Of a stretch of DNA of 64,000 nucleotides, positions 41,522 to 49,689 are shown piece after piece (within the stretch, counting starts at the first letter, position 1; each line of letters starts with the position of its first letter). The stretch is from DASZTV01 sp035548055. Lineage in GTDB: Bacteria; Actinomycetota; Actinomycetes; JAFAQI01. Made by a program: the position numbers and the translations under genes. Location: contig DASZTL010000002.1 of the NCBI GenBank assembly GCA_035548055.1, positions 1-64,000 of the forward strand, written 5' to 3'. The notes beneath the pieces are model-generated. The model had not been told where the DNA came from, searched no databases, and saw only the letters and a program-made list of their open reading frames with translations.

Positions 41522-42648
41522 AGCGCCTGACCACAGCTCTGACCGGGCTGTTGTTCATTGCGCTGGTGGGAGGCCTGTCGGTGGTCGGCGTCGCGTACGG
41601 CTTCGGCGCCTTCTCGACGTCGAAGGTCGTGACCGCGACGATCCCGAAAGCCGGTCCGGCGCTCGGTCCGGGAGCCGAGGTCGAGTACCGCGGTGTCCTC
41701 GTCGGCTCGCTGGGCCAGGTCGACCGCACCCTGCACAACGCGGTGCTCACCCTCGAGCTCGACCCGGATCAGGTGTCGAAGATTCCCGACGGCGTCACCG
41801 TCCGCCTGATGCCGCGCAGCGTCTTCGGCGATCTCTACGTCGACCTCGTCCCGCCGGCTCGCGTCACCGGCCCGCTCCGGCTCCCCGCCCACCTCGTCGC
41901 CGACACGTCGACGCCCACTACCGAGCTGAACCAGGCTCTCGACGCGGGCTATCGCCTGCTGACCGCCGTCAAGCCGAGTGAGCTCAACGCGACTCTCACC
42001 GCCATCGGCACGGCGCTCGACGGGCGCGGCGCGAAGCTCGGCCGGCTCGTCGATCGGTTGGACGACTACACGACACAGCTTGCTCCGCACACCGATGAGC
42101 TCGTTCACGACCTCACGACGGTTGGCGTGGTCGCGCGGGAGCTGGCTCGGGATGCGCCCGACCTGCTTCGGACTCTGGACAACGCGATTGCGACCTCGGC
42201 GTCGCTCGCGCGCAGCCAGGGCGACCTCGCCACGGTGTTGGCGCAGGCGCCACCCGTCGCGGCGAAGACGCAGCGGCTGCTCGAGGCCAACCAGCACAAG
42301 CTGCAGCGACTGGTGGCACTGCTCGAGCCGGTGGCGAAGGTGCTCCGCCGCCATCGGGCGACCCTTGTCGATGGCGTCCTGCAGCTTCGCGCCTTCCTGG
42401 TCGGCGCGGCCAAGGCGCTCGGTCACGGACCCTGGTTGCAGGTCGTCGTCGAGCCGGACCTGAATCCGGTCGACAGCAAGGGCTACACGGCAGCGGACTG
42501 CCCGCGCTACGCGGGGACCCCGGGCAAGAACTGCCCGGACGGGACGGCGGCCCCTCGGGCAGCGCCCACGTATGCAAGCCTCACCTGGCAGCGGCTCCTG
42601 TTCGTACCGCTGGTCGCGGCCATCTCGCTGCTGGTGGATCCGTCATGA
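41518..42648 (+). CDS. Mce family protein A
   Basis: 376 aa. One N-terminal transmembrane/signal helix (residues 6-30), an Mce/MlaD domain (about 37-115; VVTATIPKAGPALGPGAEVEYR, SVFGDLYVDLVPP) and a long helical region (150-300) that in known Mce complexes forms part of the periplasmic tunnel. The C-terminal CPRYAGTPGKNCPDG matches the conserved Cys segment of MceA proteins. Substrate could be fatty acid, sterol or other lipid. ATGA overlaps on both sides. Confidence 0.9.
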   Translation: MKRLTTALTGLLFIALVGGLSVVGVAYGFGAFSTSKVVTATIPKAGPALGPGAEVEYRGVLVGSLGQVDRTLHNAVLTLELDPDQVSKIPDGVTVRLMPRSVFGDLYVDLVPPARVTGPLRLPAHLVADTSTPTTELNQALDAGYRLLTAVKPSELNATLTAIGTALDGRGAKLGRLVDRLDDYTTQLAPHTDELVHDLTTVGVVARELARDAPDLLRTLDNAIATSASLARSQGDLATVLAQAPPVAAKTQRLLEANQHKLQRLVALLEPVAKVLRRHRATLVDGVLQLRAFLVGAAKALGHGPWLQVVVEPDLNPVDSKGYTAADCPRYAGTPGKNCPDGTAAPRAAPTYASLTWQRLLFVPLVAAISLLVDPS

Positions 42649-43715
42649 GCGTTCGTGGTGCGTCGATCAAGCTCGGGCTGTTCATGGTGTTCTCGCTTGC
42701 CCTCACGCTGGTCGTCGCGAACACGGTCACCCGGCCGCTCGGGAAGTCGACGTACACCTACCGCGCGCTGTTCAGTGACGCGTCAGGTCTTCGCGCCGGC
42801 GAGAGCGTCGAGATCGCCGGCGTACGAGTCGGCAAGGTCACCGGTCTGCGGCTGTCGGGCGACACCGTCTATCCGAACGGCGAGAGCTATCCCGACGCCG
42901 CGGTGGTGACGTTCGAGGTCGACCGGGCGCAACGCTTCACGACGGGGGCGCGTGCCGTCATCCGCTACGAGGACCTGCTCGGCGCCCGCTTCCTCGCACT
43001 CGAGCAGGCCGAGTCGACAACCGAGCAGATGCCAACCAAGGACGGCGTCTTCTATCCCGACCACACCCAACCGGCGCTGTCGCTGACCGCGCTGTTCGAT
43101 GGCTTCAGCCCGCTGTTCGATGCTCTCACTCCGCAGCAGGCCAACCGCCTCGCCGCGGATGTCGTCGCCGCTTTCCAAGGGTCAGGCGCGAGCATCACAG
43201 CGCTGTTCGACAACATCGCGAAGCTGACCGGCAACCTGAGCCGGCGAGACGCGCTCATCGCCGACGTGGTCGACAATCTCGACGTCGTGCTGAGCAGCGT
43301 CGCCGACCACGACGGTGATCTGAAGACCCTCATCGACGACCTGTCCGAGCTCACCAGCGGGTTGTCCCGCGACCGGCACCGAATCGGAGCGGCACTGTCG
43401 GGTGTCGATCAGGTCGCGGCGTCTCTGACGGACCTGCTCAGCAAGGGCGAGCCGGTCCTACATCACGACATCGCCGACTTGTTCCTCGTTGCCGGCACGT
43501 TGGTGAAGAACCAGAAGCTGTTGGCCAAGGCGGTCGAGGCGCTGCCCGGCGGTGCGGCCGCGTTCACCCGCAGCCTCGGATACGGCACGTGGCTCGATGG
43601 GTACGTCTGCGCCGACGCCGTCCAGACCGGTGAGCTGATCGTCCCGGTCGTGATCAACGGGAAGACCTGGCATTCAGCGGTATGCCGATCCGCTCCGGCA
43701 GGAGCCGGAGGATGA
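42645..43715 (+). CDS. Mce family protein B
   Basis: 356 aa. N-terminal helix (10-28), Mce domain (about 38-125; FSDASGLRAGESVEIAGVRV, with LLGARFLALEQ) and a helical stretch in which leucine/valine-rich heptads alternate with charged residues (DDLSELTSGLSRDRHRIGAA). Hydrophobic-helix tunnels of this type thread lipid between envelope layers. Two cysteines near the C-terminus (CADAVQ, AVCRSAP). Four-base overlaps with mceA and mceC. Confidence 0.89.
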   Translation: MSVRGASIKLGLFMVFSLALTLVVANTVTRPLGKSTYTYRALFSDASGLRAGESVEIAGVRVGKVTGLRLSGDTVYPNGESYPDAAVVTFEVDRAQRFTTGARAVIRYEDLLGARFLALEQAESTTEQMPTKDGVFYPDHTQPALSLTALFDGFSPLFDALTPQQANRLAADVVAAFQGSGASITALFDNIAKLTGNLSRRDALIADVVDNLDVVLSSVADHDGDLKTLIDDLSELTSGLSRDRHRIGAALSGVDQVAASLTDLLSKGEPVLHHDIADLFLVAGTLVKNQKLLAKAVEALPGGAAAFTRSLGYGTWLDGYVCADAVQTGELIVPVVINGKTWHSAVCRSAPAGAGG

Positions 43716-44704
43716 GGCAGCTGAGAGCGCGTAACCCGCTAGCGCTCGGGGTCGTCGGCACCGCACTGCTGGTTGCGGCATTGCTGGCCGTCGTGATCCT
43801 GCCGCGGGTTCCGGCATTCTCCGCGGACCGCTCGTACTCCGCGAACTTCGCCCAGGCCGCCGGGTTGGCGAGCGGTGACGAGGTGCGGGTGGCGGGAATC
43901 CCGGAAGGCACGGTAACGGGCGTTCATCTCGACCGTGACGTGATCCGCGTCGACTTCACCCTCCCGAAGACCGTGCACATCGGATCCGAGACGACCGCGT
44001 CGATCGAGGTCGCCACTTTGCTCGGGACGAAGTACGTCGAGTTGACGCCGGCAGGCGCCGGGGCCCTCTCGACGAGCGTGCCGATTCCGGTCTCCCGCAC
44101 GAAGGTCCCCTTCGACCTGGCCGATGTGACCAACGGCTTGTCGAGCACCGTCGGCGGCCTGGACATCCCGACACTGCGTGCTGCGCTGCGCACCGTCAGC
44201 GCGACGTTCGCGCACACACCCGATGCGACCCGCGGGCTGCTCAGGGGCATTGCGGGGATCTCGAAGGTACTCGTGTCACGGCAGTCGCAGCTTCGTGATC
44301 TGTTGGTCAGCTCGCGCGACGTCACTGCGACGTTGGCTTCGCAACGCCACACGCTCGACGCCCTGTTCACCGACGCGGACGCGGTCCTTGCAACGCTGCA
44401 CCAGCGCCGCGCGATCATTCACTCCTTGTTGCAGGACGCCAGCCGGCTGGGGACAGAGCTCGACCACCTGATCTCCCACAACCGGGCCACCCTCGGCCCG
44501 TTGATCGAGCGGCTGCACGTGGTGACCACGTTGCTGCGCAAGGACGATCATGTGCTCGCGCGCGCCATCGACTTGCTGGCACCGGCCAGCCGAGGCCTGA
44601 CCAACGCCACCGGAGACGGCCCTTACATCGACATCAACCTGCCGTACCTGCTGTTGCCCGACAACGTGCTGTGCGGCTTCTCGATAGCGACGGGTTGCCG
44701 ATGA
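43712..44704 (+). CDS. Mce family protein C
   Basis: 330 aa. N-terminal helix (residues 9-30), Mce domain (38-120; NFAQAAGLASGDEVRVAGIPEG, ATLLGTKYVELTP), then coiled helices. The start ATG lies in the mceB stop (ATGA) with GGAG five bases before it; an upstream ATG at 43682 would overlap mceB further. The C-terminus ends with a Cys pair (LCGFSIATGCR). Same operon and role as the other Mce proteins. Confidence 0.89.
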   Translation: MRQLRARNPLALGVVGTALLVAALLAVVILPRVPAFSADRSYSANFAQAAGLASGDEVRVAGIPEGTVTGVHLDRDVIRVDFTLPKTVHIGSETTASIEVATLLGTKYVELTPAGAGALSTSVPIPVSRTKVPFDLADVTNGLSSTVGGLDIPTLRAALRTVSATFAHTPDATRGLLRGIAGISKVLVSRQSQLRDLLVSSRDVTATLASQRHTLDALFTDADAVLATLHQRRAIIHSLLQDASRLGTELDHLISHNRATLGPLIERLHVVTTLLRKDDHVLARAIDLLAPASRGLTNATGDGPYIDINLPYLLLPDNVLCGFSIATGCR

Positions 44705-45792
44705 GGCGCCGGGTGCTTGTCCTGGGAGCGGCGCTCGCCACATCGGTGGCGATCGTGGCGGGTGCCGTCCTCGTCGCCGTTGGCCTGCTGACCGCGGGCC
44801 CGCGGATGCACATCACGGCGTACTTCACCGAGAGCAACGGCATCTACGCCGGCAACCACGTCGACATCCTCGGGCTGCCGGTCGGCACTGTGAGCTCGGT
44901 GACGCCGGAACCATCGCGGGTGAAGGTGGTGCTGAGCGTTCCTGCCGGTACGAAGATCCCCATCGACGCGCAGGCGTTCATCGTTCCGCCGTCGGTGATC
45001 AGCGACCGGTACGTCGGGCTGAGCCCGGCGTGGAGCGGCAGCGGTCCGACGATGCCCGACGGCTACGTGCTGCCGGTGAGCCGCACGCATGAACCGGCCG
45101 AGTTCGACCAGCTCGTCGGCTCGTTGACCACACTGTTCAACGCGCTCGGCCCCGAGGAGGCGGGCGCCAAGGGCGCGGTTGGCCGACTGATCAAGGTGCT
45201 CGCCGCGAATCTCCAGGGCAACGGCGCGAGCCTGCGGCAGAGCATCGAGGGACTGGCGACAGCGACCGGCACACTGAGCGCTGACGGAGGGGTCCTGGCT
45301 GAGCTGATCGAGAACCTGGACGTGCTGAGCCAGAACCTCGCTGCGCGTACCGGGAGGATCGGCTCGTTCGAATCTCATCTCGCGGACGCTACGGGCGAGC
45401 TCGCGAAGGAGCGCGGCGACATCACCGCAGTCGTCGACAACCTGTCAACCGGTCTGCTCTCCTTGGCGTCGTTCATCCGCTCGCACCGTGCTTCCCTGCA
45501 CGGCGACGTGCATGATCTCGCCGTCGCGACCAGCGTCCTGCTGCGTCACGAGCGGGCCCTTGTCGAGACCCTCGACAATCTCCCGCTCGCGGCACAGAAC
45601 CTAGCTCGGGTCGGGCGCAACGGCGCGATCATCGTCCGTCATGCCGACGTCGGTCAGAACGAAACGATCTTCGCGCTGCGGCAGCAGCTCTGTGCCGCCC
45701 TGGGTCCGGTGTGCTCAGTGCTCACCGGGTTGGGCTCGCCACGCGATCCCCAGGCATCGGCTTTGGAAAGGCTGTTCGGGGTCGCGCGATGA
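44701..45792 (+). CDS. Mce family protein D
   Basis: 363 aa. N-terminal helix (residues 4-30), Mce domain (36-120; YFTESNGIYAGNHVDILGLPVG, ISDRYVGLSP) and a helical tail (LGSLTTLFNALGP, NLAARTGRIGSFESHLADA). C-terminal region with CAALGPVCSVL. Starts by ATGA overlap with mceC and ends inside the mceE start, a typical six-gene mce block arrangement. Confidence 0.89.
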   Translation: MRRRVLVLGAALATSVAIVAGAVLVAVGLLTAGPRMHITAYFTESNGIYAGNHVDILGLPVGTVSSVTPEPSRVKVVLSVPAGTKIPIDAQAFIVPPSVISDRYVGLSPAWSGSGPTMPDGYVLPVSRTHEPAEFDQLVGSLTTLFNALGPEEAGAKGAVGRLIKVLAANLQGNGASLRQSIEGLATATGTLSADGGVLAELIENLDVLSQNLAARTGRIGSFESHLADATGELAKERGDITAVVDNLSTGLLSLASFIRSHRASLHGDVHDLAVATSVLLRHERALVETLDNLPLAAQNLARVGRNGAIIVRHADVGQNETIFALRQQLCAALGPVCSVLTGLGSPRDPQASALERLFGVAR

Positions 45793-46736
45793 TGCGAAGC
45801 GTCAGAGCGCTCACGACGCTCTTCGTTGCCGTCTTTGTGGCGACGGCGTGCGGTCCCGGCCTGCAGGACTTCTCGATCGGGCGCAGCGTCGGTGGGCCGT
45901 CCTACCACTTGACAGCCGTCTTCGACGACGCCGCCGGATTGCCGATCGGCGGCCGGGTCGAGCTGCGTGACGTCGAGATCGGCAAGGTCACGTCGATGAC
46001 CACTCATGGCTTCCGCGCCTACGTGCACCTGGTGATCCGTAAGTCAGTTCAGCTGCCGGTAGGCACCCGCGCGACGCTCGCACTGACGACTCCGCTCGGC
46101 GAGGAGTACGTGAACCTGCTGCCGCCCGCCGGGGGAGGCGGGGTCGGCTACCTCGTTGACGGCGGGGTCATCAAGGCGACGAACCGCTCGCCGGATGTCG
46201 AGGACCTGCTCTCGGCGTTCTCCGCTGTCCTCAACGGCGGCGGCATCAGTCAGATCTCGACGATCGTGCGGGAGCTCGACGCGGCGCTGCACGGCCGTGC
46301 CGCCAGGGGCAAGGCGCTGATTGCCCGCCTCAACGGCGTGCTGGGCGAGCTCAATGCGCACTCGGCGGCGATCGACGACACGCTGCAGGCACTCGCGGAC
46401 GTCTCGGGCCGGCTCGCTGCGCAGCACCGTCTGTTGGTTCGGGGGCTGCGCGAGCTGCAGCCCGGCATCAAGGACCTCCACGCCGACACCGCCGCGTTCA
46501 CCGAGCTGCTGACGCGACTGTCGACCCTCGGTCTGACGGCGACACAGGTGCTCGACTCGGTGCAGGGCACTTTGCTCACCGACCTCGACGATCTTGCCCC
46601 GACGCTCGACACCCTCGTCTCGCTGCGGGGCAAGCTCGGCTCGACGTTGCAGGGTCTGCTCGACTTCGCGCGACTGCTGAACCGTGCGATCCCGGGCGAC
46701 TACCTGAACCTCGTCGGAACGATCAAGGTGCCATGA
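45789..46736 (+). CDS. Mce family lipoprotein E
   Basis: 315 aa. The signal sequence ends in a lipobox-like VATAC (Cys21), as in MceE/LprN lipoproteins, so the N-terminus is lipid-anchored outside the cytoplasmic membrane. Mce domain about 40-115 (FDDAAGLPIGGRVELRDVEIG, PLGEEYVNLLPP), then helices. Shorter than the other Mce proteins. ATG 45789 overlaps the mceD stop, and the next codon is also ATG. Confidence 0.9.
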   Translation: MMRSVRALTTLFVAVFVATACGPGLQDFSIGRSVGGPSYHLTAVFDDAAGLPIGGRVELRDVEIGKVTSMTTHGFRAYVHLVIRKSVQLPVGTRATLALTTPLGEEYVNLLPPAGGGGVGYLVDGGVIKATNRSPDVEDLLSAFSAVLNGGGISQISTIVRELDAALHGRAARGKALIARLNGVLGELNAHSAAIDDTLQALADVSGRLAAQHRLLVRGLRELQPGIKDLHADTAAFTELLTRLSTLGLTATQVLDSVQGTLLTDLDDLAPTLDTLVSLRGKLGSTLQGLLDFARLLNRAIPGDYLNLVGTIKVP

Positions 46737-47857
46737 GGACGCGACTGCCGCTCGGGCGACTCGGGCTCTTCGGTGCCGTAGGCGCGGTGTGTCTTGCCTA
46801 CGTGATGTTCAGCGTGGTCGGCTCACAGACGTTCCGGGGGAGCTACCGCGTCGTCGTCGAGATGCCCGAGACCGGGGGCCTGTTCCCCGGAAGCCAGGTC
46901 ACCTATCGCGGTGTCCCCATCGGGACGGTCAGCTCGATCGACATCACGAGCCGCGGCGTGGCCGCCAACATCGACATCCACGACTCGGTGCGGATCCCCA
47001 CGGCCACGAAGGCGGTCGTCGCCGACCGCTCGCCGGCGGGCGAGCAGTACCTCGACATGCAACCGGCGGGGTCCGGTCCGCCCTACCTGCGGGATGGCTC
47101 GGTCATCGCACCCGCCGACACGGCGCGACCGCCGTCACTGGCCGGCTTGCTCAGCGCGGTCACTTCATTCGCCAACTCGGTAGATCTCGACGATCTGCGT
47201 ACCGTCTTCCGCGAGCTGAACGTCGCCTTCGAGGGGACCGGGCCGGCGCTCGGTGCGCTGATCGACCACAGCGCGAGACTTGTCGCACAGCTCGAGGCGG
47301 TCACGCCGCAGACGGTCGATCTCCTGCGCTCCGCCGGCACGCTGCTGGACACCCAGGTTGGGCACAACGACGACCTGCGGTCATTCGCGAAGTCGTTGCG
47401 CTTGCTCTCGGACACGATTCGTGCTGACAACCCGAAGACGGCGAGACTGATCGAGGCGTCGCTCGAGGCGACGCAAGAGGTCGCACCCGTTCTGGTCAAC
47501 GACTCGCATGACATCGGGATCCTGCTCGCCAACCTGGTGACGACCGGCCAGATCGCGGTCGCCCGACTGCCCGGGCTCAAGGCGCTCGTGCTGGCGTTGC
47601 CCGACGGCCTGCACGCGCTCGCGGCGTCGGTGCACGGCGACCACGTGATGTTCAAGCTGCTCGATCAGCCGGGCACCTTCTGTGCGTACCCGCACACCCG
47701 CCGGCGCACGCCGTTCGATCCGCGCCGGGGGCCACCGATCACCAACGGATACTGCACCAACCCGCTGCCGATCCAACAGCAGCGAGGTGCCGCCAACGCC
47801 CCCCGACCACCTGGCGACGACACTTGGCGTGCCGCCTATACGACAGGAGCACGATGA
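46733..47857 (+). CDS. Mce family protein F
   Basis: 374 aa. N-terminal helix (residues 8-28), Mce domain (38-125; MPETGGLFPGSQVTYRGVPIG, SPAGEQYLDMQP), helical middle and a Pro/Arg-rich C-terminal tail with CAYPHTRRRTPFDPRRG and NGYCTNPLP, resembling the MceF end. Completes mceA-F. The last codons overlap the downstream mce-associated gene by four bases. Confidence 0.9.
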   Translation: MRTRLPLGRLGLFGAVGAVCLAYVMFSVVGSQTFRGSYRVVVEMPETGGLFPGSQVTYRGVPIGTVSSIDITSRGVAANIDIHDSVRIPTATKAVVADRSPAGEQYLDMQPAGSGPPYLRDGSVIAPADTARPPSLAGLLSAVTSFANSVDLDDLRTVFRELNVAFEGTGPALGALIDHSARLVAQLEAVTPQTVDLLRSAGTLLDTQVGHNDDLRSFAKSLRLLSDTIRADNPKTARLIEASLEATQEVAPVLVNDSHDIGILLANLVTTGQIAVARLPGLKALVLALPDGLHALAASVHGDHVMFKLLDQPGTFCAYPHTRRRTPFDPRRGPPITNGYCTNPLPIQQQRGAANAPRPPGDDTWRAAYTTGAR

Positions 47858-48342
47858 ACACCCGCGCGATGCTTGGTGGCGCCACCGCCACCGTGATGAT
47901 CGTGGGCGCGATCGCGGCGAGTGTGCGCACTCACGACCTCGCCGGTGACAAGTCGAGGCTCGAGCACAGCCTCTCGGCGTACGAGCTGTCGGCGCTGCAA
48001 GCCGCCCGCAGCTACGCGACGACCTTTGCGACGTACCGGTATGACGACCTCGACGCGGACTTCGCGGCCACCGAGGCGCACTCCGTCGACCCGTTCCTCT
48101 CGCAGTACCGGAGTACGACGGGGCAGCTGCGGGACACGCTGACGAAGGCACGGGCTACCTCGTCGGCGAAGATCATCAGCGCCGGCCTTGCTGCCATCAG
48201 CTCGGGCCAGGCAGTCGTCGACCTGTTCCTCGATCAGACGATCGTCAACGCCAGGGGTTCACACGAGGACGCGCAGCGAGTCGAGATGACGCTGGTCCGC
48301 CGGGACGACCGGTGGGTGATCAGCAACGTGGTGTTGCCCTGA
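47854..48342 (+). CDS. Mce-associated membrane protein
   Basis: 162 aa, the Mas/Mam family often found after mceF and thought to stabilise the Mce complex. N-terminal helix (residues 5-24), then an extracytoplasmic alpha+beta domain (ALQAARSYATTFATYRYDDLDADFAAT, MTLVRRDDRWVISNVVLP), the nuclear-transport-factor-like pattern of this family. ATG 47854 overlaps the mceF stop and has ACAGGAG before it. A large nested hairpin follows. Confidence 0.87.
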   Translation: MNTRAMLGGATATVMIVGAIAASVRTHDLAGDKSRLEHSLSAYELSALQAARSYATTFATYRYDDLDADFAATEAHSVDPFLSQYRSTTGQLRDTLTKARATSSAKIISAGLAAISSGQAVVDLFLDQTIVNARGSHEDAQRVEMTLVRRDDRWVISNVVLP

Positions 48343-48367
48343 CCCCCCCACCCGCCCGCGTTTCGCC

Positions 48368-48440
48368 TGGGCAATGTGGCATTGCCCACGTGATTCCGCG
48401 GATTTGGGGCCGATTCGTGGGGGCAATGCCACATTGCCCA
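48368..48440. terminator. Nested hairpin after the Mce operon
   Basis: Left arm 48368-48390 and right arm 48416-48440 are reverse complements over 23 bases apart from two extra G in the right arm; loop about 25 bases. Each arm is itself a palindrome (GGGCAATG-N3-CATTGCCC). Sits between convergent mas and the 189-aa gene. A bidirectional terminator or a REP-like element; no T-run. Confidence 0.65.
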
Positions 48441-48456
48441 CACGCACACGGATCGG

Positions 48457-49026
48457 CTAGCCGGTGAGCTGCTTTGCGACGGCGTTCATCAGCGGCAGCA
48501 GATCGACCTCGGAGAACGCCGCCACCTCGGTGGCGATTCGCTCCCGCATGTAGCGAGCGATGTGCTTTCGCAGCTCGCGTTCCACGATGCCGGAACGTGC
48601 CAGCACGCGTGCCTGAATGCCCTTGGGGCGGATGTCGACGTCGACGTCTCGGTAGGTCGGCGAATCCGGAACGACGCACAACGAAAGCGGCGGCGCGAGC
48701 ACGACGGTGAAGGCCACGCGAACGGTCGCGTCGACATCGAAGTGATGCTTGGTGCCCGCGGCGGTGACGTCGACATCGAGTGCCGCCGGAATGGAAACCT
48801 GGTAGCCGAGCGGGTCCGGTGTGGTGACGAGCACGGACGGTTCCCCGATTCGGCCGACCGCGTGAGCGGTGGCAACGCCGCCCGGACCGGCCTCCACCGG
48901 GCCGACACGGACGGCCTCGCCGGTGATGGCGTAGATGACGGCGCTGATCCGTTGCGCGTTCACGGCCTCACGCACGAAAGCCTCGCCGAACTCCGCATAG
49001 GACATTCGTTGGACTTCGACGGTCAC
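48457..49026 (-). CDS. Conserved hypothetical protein coupled to TetR
   Basis: 189 aa, not recognised. No signal peptide or membrane helix. Beta-rich middle (VLVTTPDPLGYQVSIPAALD, DVDATVRVAFTVVLAPPL, YRDVDVDIRPKGIQARVL) and helical ends (EFGEAFVREAVNAQRI; EVDLLPLMNAVAKQLTG), suggesting a lipid-binding or SRPBCC/BPI-like barrel, unproven. GTG start overlaps the TetR stop (GTGA), with GGAGG 7 bases upstream, so the two are translated together. Position between the Mce operon and the EphD-like gene suggests a lipid-related role. Confidence 0.68.
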   Translation of the reverse strand: MTVEVQRMSYAEFGEAFVREAVNAQRISAVIYAITGEAVRVGPVEAGPGGVATAHAVGRIGEPSVLVTTPDPLGYQVSIPAALDVDVTAAGTKHHFDVDATVRVAFTVVLAPPLSLCVVPDSPTYRDVDVDIRPKGIQARVLARSGIVERELRKHIARYMRERIATEVAAFSEVDLLPLMNAVAKQLTG

Positions 49027-49640
49027 TGCAGACCCTCCATGAAGCGGGCAACCTCGCGGTCGCGGATCGCGGTCACCGACAGGGCGGCGTAGAGCTGGCT
49101 GAGCAGGAAGTCCTCGACGGTGCGCCGTGGCAGGTCGCGGTGCGTCAGCCAGTCCGCGGCGGCCGCCTCCGCCGCCGCTATCCAGGTGCTGAGAGCCAAC
49201 CGCGCCTCCGGGCTGACCTTGCGAAGGCCCATGCCCTCCACCAGCCGGTCGTGAAGTGCCGCGCGCACCTCGTCGACGATCGATCCGATCGCGCCGTCCT
49301 GGGCGCCGGGATGTCCGGTGAGCAGGGCCTGGAAGCCGGTGGCGTGCTCCTCGGCGAAGTCGAAGAAGCGGCGGATCGCCTCGACGAGCCGGTCCAGCGG
49401 CGGGGCGTCGTGCGGCGGGTCGAGCAACGCCAGCATCTGGTCGGCGGCGGTTCGCATCGCGGCGACGTAGATCTCGTTGCGGCCGCCGAAGTATCGGTAG
49501 GCGAGGGCGCGGGAGACGCCCGCTTGTGCGGCGACGTCGTCGAGCGTCACCTCCGCGGCGGGGCGGGCGCTGAACAGCTCGAGCGCGGCGGCGATGAGCT
49601 CCTGCCGCCGGTCGGCTATTGAAAGTCGGCGCCGTGTCAT
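49023..49640 (-). CDS. TetR-family transcriptional regulator
   Basis: 205 aa. Helix-turn-helix at residues 10-56: RRQELIAAALELFSARP, LDDVAAQAGVSRALAYRYFG. The ligand domain is alanine/leucine-rich. Divergent from the EphD-like gene across about 50 bases containing an inverted repeat (49644-49658), so it probably regulates itself and the ephD-PF10118 pair. It is followed by the coupled 189-aa gene. Confidence 0.88.
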   Translation of the reverse strand: MTRRRLSIADRRQELIAAALELFSARPAAEVTLDDVAAQAGVSRALAYRYFGGRNEIYVAAMRTAADQMLALLDPPHDAPPLDRLVEAIRRFFDFAEEHATGFQALLTGHPGAQDGAIGSIVDEVRAALHDRLVEGMGLRKVSPEARLALSTWIAAAEAAAADWLTHRDLPRRTVEDFLLSQLYAALSVTAIRDREVARFMEGLQ

Positions 49641-49643
49641 TAT

Positions 49644-49658
49644 TAGATTGGCAGTCTA
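49644..49658. promoter_or_regulatory. Operator candidate between TetR and the EphD-like gene
   Basis: Imperfect palindrome TAGATTGGCAGTCTA (TAGA-TG-CA-TCTA symmetric), directly after the TetR start and 32 bases before the ATG at 49690. Confidence 0.5.
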
Positions 49659-49689
49659 CTAGTCCGAATCGATGTTCGGGGTGATTGGC

